20,633 bases of DNA, taken from NCBI GenBank assembly GCA_934646865.1, contig CAKUEU010000032.1, forward strand, positions 1-20,633, written 5' to 3'. Numbering within the stretch: the first letter of the stretch is position 1; every line of letters starts with the position of its first letter. This DNA is from an uncultured Collinsella sp. GTDB taxonomy: Bacteria > Actinomycetota > Coriobacteriia > Coriobacteriales > Coriobacteriaceae. Position numbers and translations under genes: made by a program. Of this stretch, positions 6,425 through 13,040 are shown one piece after another. A model generated the notes under the pieces. It saw only the letters and a list, made by a program, of their open reading frames with translations. It searched no databases and was not told the DNA's origin.

Positions 6425-6430
6425 TATGAT
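6425..6430 (+). promoter_or_regulatory. Predicted -10 element giving a leaderless kinase transcript
   Basis: TATGAT is followed by exactly 7 bases and then ATG 6438, so transcription would start at or next to the start codon. No ribosome binding site exists before any of the clustered start codons. Confidence 0.5.
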
Positions 6431-6437
6431 GGACGCT

Positions 6438-7817
6438 ATGGATACTCAAGACCCAACATATTCCGATGACGAACTGACCGCCGCGCTTGCCGAGCACCTG
6501 GCATCGCTCGATCGCGACGACAGCTATCGCGTGGATCGCGTACTTAAGCGCTCTGGCGTCGAAGCGACCGAGCTCGTGTACTTTGAAGGTTCCGGCGGTG
6601 GGTCGCTTGGCCCCTTCGTCCGTAAGCGCATTGACGCATCGGCCCAGATTGGCGGGGCGTATGAGCGCCTGTTTGCGGCCCAGCGTGCCGGGCGCCGTTT
6701 TGAGCACCTACCCCGAATCGTTGACTGTCGCCGCGCGGGCGATGAGCTGGACGTGGTGATGGAGTATGTTGAAGGCGAGACGCTCGAGGCCTTAGTGGGG
6801 CGCTTGGGCGCGACGCCCGATTATGCGCATGAGTTATTTCCTGCTCTCTGCGATGCAGTCGGCGAGCTCCATGCTGGTTTTGCGACGGCGGGGGAGCCGG
6901 CCTCGCCGGTAATCCATCGCGACCTTAAGCCGTCGAACATCATCGTGTCGGGCGTGCAGTATGCGCCCGATGCCGGTATGAGCTTTTCGTCGCTGGTGAT
7001 TATCGATTTGGGAATTGCGCGCGTGTGGCGCGACGGCGCCGATGCCGATACCGTCAAGTTTGGTACGCGGCCCTACGCGCCGCCCGAGCAGTATGGGTTT
7101 GGGCAGACGAGCGTGCGCAGCGACGTGTATGCACTCGGCGCGCTTCTCTTCTTTTGCCTGACGGGAGCCGACCCTAAGCCGGGACGCGACATGCACGAAC
7201 AATGCGAGATGCGCGGCGTTCCTTCTTCTCTGACCGATGTCATTTGCATGGCGATGGCGCTCGACCCAGCCAAGCGCTTTGCGAGCGCGGAGGCATTGGG
7301 GCGGGCGACGCGCGCGGCATACGACCTGAGTTGCCCTGTGCGACCTCCTGCGCCTGTGCCTGTTTGTACTCCGGCCTCGGAGACGGTGTTAACGCCCCAA
7401 GGGCTCCAGAGCTCCGCAGAGCTTCCTAAGCCTGCCGCCTCCGCTGCATTCGGTCTGCTTTCTCGCATTCCGGAGCCTCTGGGACGCATTTGGAATACGC
7501 TTGTCTGCCTCTCGTTGCTTGTATTCTTTGCCGGAAGCCACTTTGCCGTCTTTCACCCCACGGGAGCAAATCAAAGCTACCCGACGTGGCTTCTCATAAT
7601 CGAGTACTTTTTCTTTGTCGACGGTCTCACGGTGCTTCTCCACTTCGCCGTGCTCGACAAGCGCCGCCTTCGTCGGCAATTCGCACTGCTCGACAGCTAT
7701 CGCGGCAAGAAACTCGCGAAACTCTGGATTAAGGCATTGGGCGTGCTGCTCCTGTGCATGATCGTCATAGTTGCGGTTGCCAATGCGACCGGTGTCGTTG
7801 ACACCTCTACCACCTAA
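6438..7817 (+). CDS. Membrane-anchored serine/threonine protein kinase
   Basis: About 459 residues. Residues 31-290 are a Hanks-type kinase: a glycine-rich stretch GSGGGSLGPF, VRKRI with the likely ATP-binding lysine (about K63), VMEYVEGETLEAL at the hinge, HRDLKPSN (160-167) with the catalytic Asp, IDLG (189-192) in place of DFG, and YAPPEQYGFGQTSVRSDVYALG in the activation and P+2 region. A Pro-rich spacer (about 305-345) leads to three hydrophobic segments at the C-terminus, separated by a basic cytoplasmic-looking loop KRRLRRQF. No PASTA repeats are present. Start codons at 6408 (GTG), 6426, 6429 and 6438 are possible; 6438 fits the leaderless -10. Probably a signalling kinase working with the two genes upstream. 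Confidence 0.85.
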   Translation: MDTQDPTYSDDELTAALAEHLASLDRDDSYRVDRVLKRSGVEATELVYFEGSGGGSLGPFVRKRIDASAQIGGAYERLFAAQRAGRRFEHLPRIVDCRRAGDELDVVMEYVEGETLEALVGRLGATPDYAHELFPALCDAVGELHAGFATAGEPASPVIHRDLKPSNIIVSGVQYAPDAGMSFSSLVIIDLGIARVWRDGADADTVKFGTRPYAPPEQYGFGQTSVRSDVYALGALLFFCLTGADPKPGRDMHEQCEMRGVPSSLTDVICMAMALDPAKRFASAEALGRATRAAYDLSCPVRPPAPVPVCTPASETVLTPQGLQSSAELPKPAASAAFGLLSRIPEPLGRIWNTLVCLSLLVFFAGSHFAVFHPTGANQSYPTWLLIIEYFFFVDGLTVLLHFAVLDKRRLRRQFALLDSYRGKKLAKLWIKALGVLLLCMIVIVAVANATGVVDTSTT

Positions 7818-7820
7818 AAG

Positions 7821-7846
7821 AAAAGGGCCCCGTTTGGGGCCCTTTT
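7821..7846. terminator. Bidirectional Rho-independent terminator
   Basis: An 11-bp perfect stem (AAAAGGGCCCC, loop GTTT, GGGGCCCTTTT) with A and T tracts on both sides. It lies between the convergent kinase and wall-hydrolase genes and can serve both. Confidence 0.92.
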
Positions 7847-7855
7847 CAGCTGTAC

Positions 7856-8989
7856 TTAGATGCGGTTCATCTGAGCGGCGACCTTGTTGTACCAGTCCTG
7901 CCACGTGGGCGGGCAGTACTTTTTGGCCGCTGCCGGGGTAAGGGTGGAGCCGTAGTTGGCGCCCAGGTAGGCAACATGAGCGGAGATGCCCTCGCTCCAG
8001 CTGCCAAAGCTGCGCCAACCGCCGCCACGAGCGCTCCAGCCCCAGGCGTTGTAGGAATTGGCGCAATAAGTACCCTTGGTGCTCTCGATGCAGGCGATGG
8101 CGGGGGACCAACGAGGGTCGACGCCGGTATTCCAAGCGGCGACGGCAAAGTTATAGCCCTGGCCTGCCATGGGGGAGCCGGCAAGATAATTGTCGATGCG
8201 GCTCGTCCACTCATTAATGAACGAATCGTAATCGGAGTTGCCGGTATTGGCGTTGTTCACCGTGGTGTCGATGGTGGTGTTGGTGTTGGTGGCCTGGCTG
8301 CTGGAATTGCTGCCGCTTACGCCTTCGCCCGAGAGCTTCTCGGCGGCAGCGGCCTTGTCGGCCTCAAGCTTGGCAAGCTCGGCGGCATTTTCCTGCTCGG
8401 CTTTTGCCTGCGCCTCGCTGCGGAGCTGCTGGGCCTGTGCCAGCGCATCCTCGGCGTTTTTCTGCTCTGCCTCAAGCTGCGACTTGGCCTGCTGGAGTTC
8501 GGCCTTGTTCTGCTCGAGTTCGGTTTGCATGTTGTTGAGCTCTTCGATCTCGTCGACGCTCGAGCTCGTGATCTGGTTGGTGTATTTGCAGGTGGTGATG
8601 AACTCGCCCAAGCTCTGCGCGTTGACCAGGAAGCTCACGATGGGATTGGTGCCCTTCTGGTACTTGTACAGATCGCGCATGGCGGAGCTTGCCTTGGCCT
8701 GTTGCTCGGGAAGCTTGGCCTCGATTTCCTCGATGCTCGCCTCATTGGAGTCAATCTGCTTTTGCAGGTCGTCGAGTTTGGTGCGGGCATCGTTGTAGGC
8801 GCTCGTGGCGGCTTCGATTTTTTGCTGTGCGGCGGAAAGCTGATCCTGCGTTGCCTGCGAGGCGGCATACGCCGCAACGGGGGAGAGCATCGGCGTGGCA
8901 GTCAGTGCGACAGCGAGTGCTGCGCTCGTGATGATACGAGCCGGCTTCGACGCGATGAGCGCTGCGACGCGATGATTCGAATGCTGCAT
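7856..8989 (-). CDS. Secreted coiled-coil protein with C-terminal lysozyme-like domain
   Basis: A 377-residue exported protein, probably a peptidoglycan hydrolase or cell-separation factor. A signal peptide (about 1-45) ends near PVAAYAASQA. Residues 46-120 and 140-220 are heptad-rich coiled coils (LSAAQQKIEAATSAYNDA; LEQNKAELQQAKSQLEAE) interrupted by TNPIVSFLVNAQSLGEFI, as in PcsB/CwlO-type proteins. A Ser/Thr/Asn linker follows, then a domain with GYNFAVAAWNTGVDPRWSPAIACIES, whose Glu is the likely catalytic acid, then YNAWGWSARGGGWRSFGSW and a CPPTW motif near the end. I chose ATG 8989, which has AGAGGG 6 bases upstream; a TTG five codons earlier is less likely. Confidence 0.78.
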   Translation of the reverse strand: MQHSNHRVAALIASKPARIITSAALAVALTATPMLSPVAAYAASQATQDQLSAAQQKIEAATSAYNDARTKLDDLQKQIDSNEASIEEIEAKLPEQQAKASSAMRDLYKYQKGTNPIVSFLVNAQSLGEFITTCKYTNQITSSSVDEIEELNNMQTELEQNKAELQQAKSQLEAEQKNAEDALAQAQQLRSEAQAKAEQENAAELAKLEADKAAAAEKLSGEGVSGSNSSSQATNTNTTIDTTVNNANTGNSDYDSFINEWTSRIDNYLAGSPMAGQGYNFAVAAWNTGVDPRWSPAIACIESTKGTYCANSYNAWGWSARGGGWRSFGSWSEGISAHVAYLGANYGSTLTPAAAKKYCPPTWQDWYNKVAAQMNRI

Positions 8990-9031
8990 CCAATCCCTCT
9001 GCAATCAATCGTAGGTTATGGTTCGAACGGT

Positions 9032-9037
9032 ATTCTA
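9032..9037 (-). promoter_or_regulatory. Predicted -10 element of the wall-hydrolase gene
   Basis: TAGAAT on the minus strand, 42 bases before the start codon. No good -35 box is visible; the space upstream is taken up by palindromes. Confidence 0.4.
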
Positions 9038-9052
9038 CTACTGCTTTCGACC

Positions 9053-9096
9053 TCAACTTGAACCTTAAAGGTTTCAAAGGGTCAAGTTGAACTTGA
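9053..9096. repeat. Cluster of odd-spaced palindromes upstream of the wall-hydrolase gene
   Basis: TCAACTTGA begins at 9053, AACCTT-A-AAGGTT lies at 9061-9073, and TCAAGTT-G-AACTTGA lies at 9082-9096. A further related GTTCAACTTTAAC lies near 9147. The symmetry with one central base suggests binding sites for a dimeric regulator. Confidence 0.45.
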
Positions 9097-9223
9097 GGCT
9101 TTGGCTTTGACCTGCAGTTATAGTGAATTGTTGAGAAACCATAGAGTTCAACTTTAACGTTACGGAACTCGGCCTGACCGCAGATTCACGCCGTAAGGGC
9201 TACTCCAACATGGGGTTTTGCAC

Positions 9224-9856
9224 CTATAGGGCTCCCTCGCGGCGAGCCTGCTCAACTTCTTCGAGCGCCTCGGCTGGGGTGAAGGAACAGGTGCCGTCGC
9301 CGAGCTTGACTGTTTGGATATCGTCTCCGACATGCACCTCTCCGCCTCGAAGCACCACACCGAAAATGCCCTCGTGGGGAAAGATGCAATCACCGGCGAG
9401 ATAGTAGATAGCACAGCGGGTGTGGCAGACCTTGCCGATCTGGCTGATCTCGATCAGAACGTCGTTGCCGATCTTGAGCTGTGTGCCCAAGGGGAGCGAA
9501 AGCAAGTTGATACCTTGTGTGGTGAAATTCTCCCCAAAGTCGCCTTCGTGCACATCGAGCCCGCGATGCTGTGCCGTCTGGATTGATTCTGCGGCCAAAA
9601 ACGAGACTTGGCGGTGCCAGTGCCCGGCGTGCGCATCGGAAGCGAGACCAGACTGTTCAATGACGGTATCGTGCCCATCGGAGACGGGCGACTTGCGTGT
9701 GCCTTTGTGCGTCGACGTGTTAATCGAGACGATGCGGGCGGGTCCTTCGTAGGCGTTGCTGGCAGTGCGAAGGGGGGCGGTTGTCTGTGAGCGTTCCGCT
9801 AGCTCGCGTTTTGCAGCGTCAAGGATGGGGTTGTCGGTCAGATGTTCTTGGGGCAC
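9224..9856 (-). CDS. MOSC-domain protein
   Basis: A 210-residue soluble protein of the MOSC family (beta-strand-rich sulfur-carrier domains related to the C-terminus of Moco sulfurase; YiiM-type stand-alone members bind molybdenum cofactor). Typical elements are GLASDAHAGHWHRQVSFLA, GDFGENFTTQGINLLSLPLG, QIGKVCHTRCAIYY with the conserved cysteine, and IFGVVLRGGEVHVGDDI. The start is GTG 9856 with AAGG 8 bases before it; there is no in-frame ATG nearby. No molybdenum enzyme or cofactor gene is visible in the window, so the partner is unknown. Confidence 0.85.
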   Translation of the reverse strand: MPQEHLTDNPILDAAKRELAERSQTTAPLRTASNAYEGPARIVSINTSTHKGTRKSPVSDGHDTVIEQSGLASDAHAGHWHRQVSFLAAESIQTAQHRGLDVHEGDFGENFTTQGINLLSLPLGTQLKIGNDVLIEISQIGKVCHTRCAIYYLAGDCIFPHEGIFGVVLRGGEVHVGDDIQTVKLGDGTCSFTPAEALEEVEQARREGAL

Positions 9857-9891
9857 GCGTGCGCCTTTCGCTTATGAGATTGACAATATGT

Positions 9892-9928
9892 TGAATCCTA
9901 CAACAACGGTAGGTTCATTGCCCGTTGT
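9892..9928. repeat. Overlapping inverted repeats upstream of the MOSC gene
   Basis: CCTAC (9897-9901) pairs with GTAGG (9909-9913), with TGAA/TTCA extending it; ACAACGG (9903-9909) pairs instead with CCGTTGT (9922-9928). The two hairpins exclude each other. This could be an operator or leader structure, but may be chance. Confidence 0.3.
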
Positions 9929-9995
9929 CGTACAGCGGTGAGTGCCGTCTTTGCGCCGAGTTTGCTCCTCCGATTGCCATAGATACGGTGGAACT

Positions 9996-10025
9996 TTGGG
10001 TACTGGCGGTTTGGCACGCTAGAAT
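9996..10025 (+). promoter_or_regulatory. Predicted promoter of the ligase-racemase pair
   Basis: TTGGGT (9996-10001) and TAGAAT (10020-10025) are separated by 18 bases. A small hairpin, GCCCG/CGGGC at 10046-10060, lies in the predicted untranslated leader. Confidence 0.45.
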
Positions 10026-10081
10026 GAATCGGTTGCACTAAGACCGCCCGTTGTGCGGGCAGTTCATGATAGGAAGTTTCC

Positions 10082-11338
10082 ATGGCATTGCAATTTACAG
10101 AGCGCGAGTTCATTCCCGTGCTGCTCGGTGGCGACATCAACGCCTATTCGGTGGCGCGCGCTTTCTACGAGGAGTATCAGGTCAAGAGTCTGGTCTTTGG
10201 CAAGTACCAGACGGGCCCTGCGTATCGAAGCCAGATTATCGACTACACGCCCAACGTCGACATCGATACCATGCCCGTGATGCTCAAGACCGTCAACGGC
10301 ATCGCTCAGGCACATACCGATAAGACGATTGTCCTGATGGGCTGCGGCGATAACTATGTTGCTCTGGTGGCTCAGGCAAAGGATGCCGATGAGCTGGCGG
10401 ATAACATCGTTGCGCCCTACGCACCCTACAGCATGCTCGAGCAGTGCCAGAAGAAGGAGATCTTCTACGAGCTGTGCGAGAAGCATGGCGTGCCGTATCC
10501 GCATACGTTTACCTTTACTGCGCAGATGCTCAACGCGCAAGGCGAGGCGCCGGCCGAGGTGCTCGACCAGATCGACTTCCCGTTCCCGATGATCCTGAAG
10601 CCGTCCGACGGCATCATGTGGTGGCAGCATGAGTTTGAAGGCCAGAAGAAGGCTTATGAGATTGCCGATCGCGCCGAGCTGGAGCAGGTTATCCGTGACT
10701 CCTATGCCAGCGGCTACACCGACGATCTGATCTTGCAGGACCGCGTGCCCGGCAACGACGAGTACATGCGCGTGCTCACCAGCTATTCCGACCGTAACGG
10801 CAAGGTGCGCATGATGTGCCTGGGCCACGTACTGCTCGAGGAGCATCAGCCCCATGGCGTTGGCAACCATGCCTGTATCATCACCGAACCCAACGACGAG
10901 CTCATGGGCGGCGTGCGCAAGCTGCTCGAGGACCTGAACTTTGTTGGTTATTCCAACTTTGACGTCAAGTACGACGAGCGCGATGGCTCGTTTAAGTTCT
11001 TCGACTTCAACACCCGCCAGGGCCGCAGCAACTACTACGTAACCAACAGCGGCTTTAACGTTGCCAAGTATGTGGTGGACGAGTATGTGTTCAACCGCCC
11101 GTTTGAGCCGGAGTTTGTGACGGCGCAGGACGAGGCGCTGTGGATGGTCGTTCCCATGGGTGTCGTCGACAAGTACGTCAAGGATCCCGAGTTGCGCGCG
11201 AAGGTACATCGCCTGGCCAAGGAGGGTAAGGGCGCCGATCCTTCGTTTATGAAGGGTGACTTTGTCTTTAACCGCTGGCTGCGCATGTGGCACACCAAGC
11301 TGCGCCACTTTAAGCTGTTCAAGACGTATTACAAGTAG
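10082..11338 (+). CDS. ATP-grasp carboxylate-amine ligase, D-aspartate ligase-like
   Basis: A 418-residue cytoplasmic enzyme. The start, EFIPVLLGGDINAYSVARAF, and MGCGDNYVAL resemble the Enterococcus faecium D-aspartate ligase (Aslfm), which activates D-Asp and adds it to the Lys side chain of peptidoglycan precursors. The ATP-grasp core shows FPMILKPSDGIMWW, FEGQKKAYEI, LILQDRVPGNDEYMRVL and FKFFDFNTRQGRS, whose Asp and Asn are the likely metal ligands. AGGAAG lies 5 bases before ATG 10082. The aspartate/glutamate racemase gene directly downstream would supply the D-amino acid, as in E. faecium. D-Asp as substrate is a strong inference from context and resemblance; another amino acid is possible. 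Confidence 0.8.
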   Translation: MALQFTEREFIPVLLGGDINAYSVARAFYEEYQVKSLVFGKYQTGPAYRSQIIDYTPNVDIDTMPVMLKTVNGIAQAHTDKTIVLMGCGDNYVALVAQAKDADELADNIVAPYAPYSMLEQCQKKEIFYELCEKHGVPYPHTFTFTAQMLNAQGEAPAEVLDQIDFPFPMILKPSDGIMWWQHEFEGQKKAYEIADRAELEQVIRDSYASGYTDDLILQDRVPGNDEYMRVLTSYSDRNGKVRMMCLGHVLLEEHQPHGVGNHACIITEPNDELMGGVRKLLEDLNFVGYSNFDVKYDERDGSFKFFDFNTRQGRSNYYVTNSGFNVAKYVVDEYVFNRPFEPEFVTAQDEALWMVVPMGVVDKYVKDPELRAKVHRLAKEGKGADPSFMKGDFVFNRWLRMWHTKLRHFKLFKTYYK

Positions 11339-11347
11339 ATGAGTGCG

Positions 11348-11377
11348 GCGCCCGTCCGGTTTACATCGGGCGGGCGC
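11348..11377 (+). other. GC-rich hairpin between ligase and racemase genes
   Basis: GCGCCCGTCCG pairs with CGGGCGGGCGC over 11 positions with one G-U, and an 8-base loop. There is no T tract. It is followed at once by a TATGAT box, the same layout as before the kinase gene. Confidence 0.45.
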
Positions 11378-11380
11378 GGG

Positions 11381-11386
11381 TATGAT
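11381..11386 (+). promoter_or_regulatory. Predicted -10 element of the racemase gene
   Basis: TATGAT lies 36 bases before the start codon, next to the palindrome CGCAATTGCG (11390-11399) at the expected transcript start. Confidence 0.4.
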
Positions 11387-11422
11387 ACGCGCAATTGCGT
11401 GGGCGTCACCAAGGAGGCGGCG

Positions 11423-12169
11423 ATGGAAAAGCTGGGAGTTATCGGCGGCATGGGCGCCGAGGCCACGTCGTATTACTACGACCAGGTGGTGCGCCATACG
11501 GCGGCTACGTGCGACCAAGAGCATATCGACATGGTGGTGCTTTCCAAGTCGACCATGCCTGACCGCACGCTGGCCATCAAGACCGGTGAACATGCCGAGC
11601 TGCTGGCGACTATGAAGGAGTGCGCCCAGGCGCTCGAGTCGCTGGGCTGTGCGCACATCGCCATTCCCTGCAACACGTCACACTACTTCTACGACCAGAT
11701 TCAGTCGTTTACGAAGGTGCCGATTATCCACATGCCGCGCGAGTCGGTGCGCTATGCCCTAGCTGGCGCGGTGATGGGGGAGTGCGAGTTCGATCCTAAC
11801 CTGAGCATGCCGGCCGAGCCGGTGCGCAAGATCGGCATCATGGGCACCGACGGAACTGTGGGCGCGGGTGTCTATGGGCGCGAATGCGAGGCAGCGGGCG
11901 TCGAGGTCGTCTATCCCAGCGAGAAGCGTCAGGCCGATGTGATGTCGCTTATCTACGACGATGTGAAGGCCGGACGTGAGCCCGATATGGATAAGTTCGA
12001 CCGCGTGATGTGGGAGTTTGCCCGCAGCGGCTGCGACCGCGTCATTCTGGCCTGCACGGAGCTCTCGGTGCTGCAGAAGTACCGCGAGATGCCCGAGATT
12101 ACCCTCGACGCCATGGACGTCCTGGTGCGCGAGTCCATCATTCGCAGCGGCGCCCCCTACCGCCAATAG
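11423..12169 (+). CDS. Aspartate/glutamate racemase family protein
   Basis: A 248-residue PLP-independent racemase. LGVIGGMGAEATSYYYDQVV is the typical start; the two catalytic cysteines are in IPCNTSHYF (C83) and ILACTELS (C211). MPDRTLAI and the IGIMGTDGTVGAGVYGRECE repeat-like second half fit aspartate racemase rather than MurI. AAGGAGG lies 5 bases before ATG 11423. Lying after the D-Asp-ligase-like gene, it probably makes D-aspartate for wall cross-bridges. A glutamate racemase function is less likely but cannot be ruled out. Confidence 0.88.
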   Translation: MEKLGVIGGMGAEATSYYYDQVVRHTAATCDQEHIDMVVLSKSTMPDRTLAIKTGEHAELLATMKECAQALESLGCAHIAIPCNTSHYFYDQIQSFTKVPIIHMPRESVRYALAGAVMGECEFDPNLSMPAEPVRKIGIMGTDGTVGAGVYGRECEAAGVEVVYPSEKRQADVMSLIYDDVKAGREPDMDKFDRVMWEFARSGCDRVILACTELSVLQKYREMPEITLDAMDVLVRESIIRSGAPYRQ

Positions 12170-12179
12170 CTCTCAACCT

Positions 12180-12206
12180 ACCAAAAAGGGACAGGTTTAT
12201 TTTGGT
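12180..12206. repeat. Short inverted-repeat element containing GGGACAG
   Basis: ACCAAAA (12180-12186) and TTTTGGT (12200-12206) flank GGGACAG. GGGACAG also occurs in the hairpin element near 14858, so this may be a dispersed intergenic repeat. Confidence 0.35.
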
Positions 12207-12228
12207 GGGTTTTATCTGGGAAAACAGT

Positions 12229-12266
12229 AAAGGCCTCGGCTCGTTTGGTGCGAGCCGAGGCCTTTT
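12229..12266. terminator. Strong bidirectional terminator
   Basis: A 15-bp perfect stem (AAAGGCCTCGGCTCG with CGAGCCGAGGCCTTT), a 7-base loop and a T run. It separates the racemase gene from the convergent transporter operon. Confidence 0.9.
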
Positions 12267-12293
12267 GCATGTGCCGGTTACCGCTGGCGATTG

Positions 12294-13040
12294 CTAGAAC
12301 AGGAATCCCAAGATGATGAGGGCGATGCTGACGATGAGTACGGCGATGTCCAGGCCCTTGATGGGGTAGCGCTTGTACGAGCTGGCGCGCGTGCGCAGGT
12401 AGAAGCCGCGCTGCTCGGCGGCAAGCGCGGTGGCGTCGGTCTTGCCCACGCTCGAGATAAGCAGCGGTACGCACAGCGGCAGCATGAGCTTGAGCTTCTT
12501 GATGGGGTTCTTGGTGTCGTACTCGACGCCGCGTGCGGTCTGCGCCTCCATGATGGCGTTCATCTCCTGGCCAAACACCGGCACAAAGCGCAGCGCCGTG
12601 GTAAAGGTAAAGGCATAGCGATACGGCACGTGCAGCACCTCGACGCAGGCGTTGGCGAGGTCGTTGAGCTTGGTCACCATGAGCATGAGGATGAGTGGCA
12701 ATGCCACACCCAGCAGGCGCAGGCAGGCCTTTGATCCGGTGATGAGCCCCGTGTCGGTGATAAAGCCCCATATCACGTTGCCATCGCGCATAAAGGCCAG
12801 CTGGAGCAACAACATGATAAGTGCGAGCGGAATCAGCAGCTTGAGCAGCGAGAACAGGCGATCGACGACGCCGGCGTAGGCGCCCAACGCAAGGGTGAGT
12901 GCCAAAAAGCCCAGCAGCGCCACATAGGTGTCGGACAAAAAGATGCCGATGATGATGGCGGCGGCAAGGCCCAGTTTGACGACCGGGTTCAAGCGATGCA
13001 GCAGCGTGTCGCCCGGCATGTAGTCGATGACGTTAACCAC
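12294..13040 (-). CDS. ecfT: Energy-coupling factor transporter, transmembrane T component
   Basis: A 248-residue membrane protein of the CbiQ/EcfT family, which couples the ATPases to the substrate-binding S component. There are several hydrophobic spans (for example around 25-65, 70-85 and 105-125) and a C-terminal one. The two coupling-helix motifs are present: EAQTARGVE and AAEQRGFYLRTR, each with the Ala-Arg-Gly / Arg-Gly core. The start is GTG 13040, which overlaps the ATPase stop (13033) by 8 bases, with AAGGAG about 10 bases upstream; translation is probably coupled. It is the last gene of the transporter operon. Confidence 0.9.
   Translation of the reverse strand: MVNVIDYMPGDTLLHRLNPVVKLGLAAAIIIGIFLSDTYVALLGFLALTLALGAYAGVVDRLFSLLKLLIPLALIMLLLQLAFMRDGNVIWGFITDTGLITGSKACLRLLGVALPLILMLMVTKLNDLANACVEVLHVPYRYAFTFTTALRFVPVFGQEMNAIMEAQTARGVEYDTKNPIKKLKLMLPLCVPLLISSVGKTDATALAAEQRGFYLRTRASSYKRYPIKGLDIAVLIVSIALIILGFLF

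Noticed and set aside
10064..11656. Long open frame on the minus strand opposite the ligase and racemase
   Set aside because: It has no recognisable motif and crosses two well-supported plus-strand genes; it is a by-product of codon bias.
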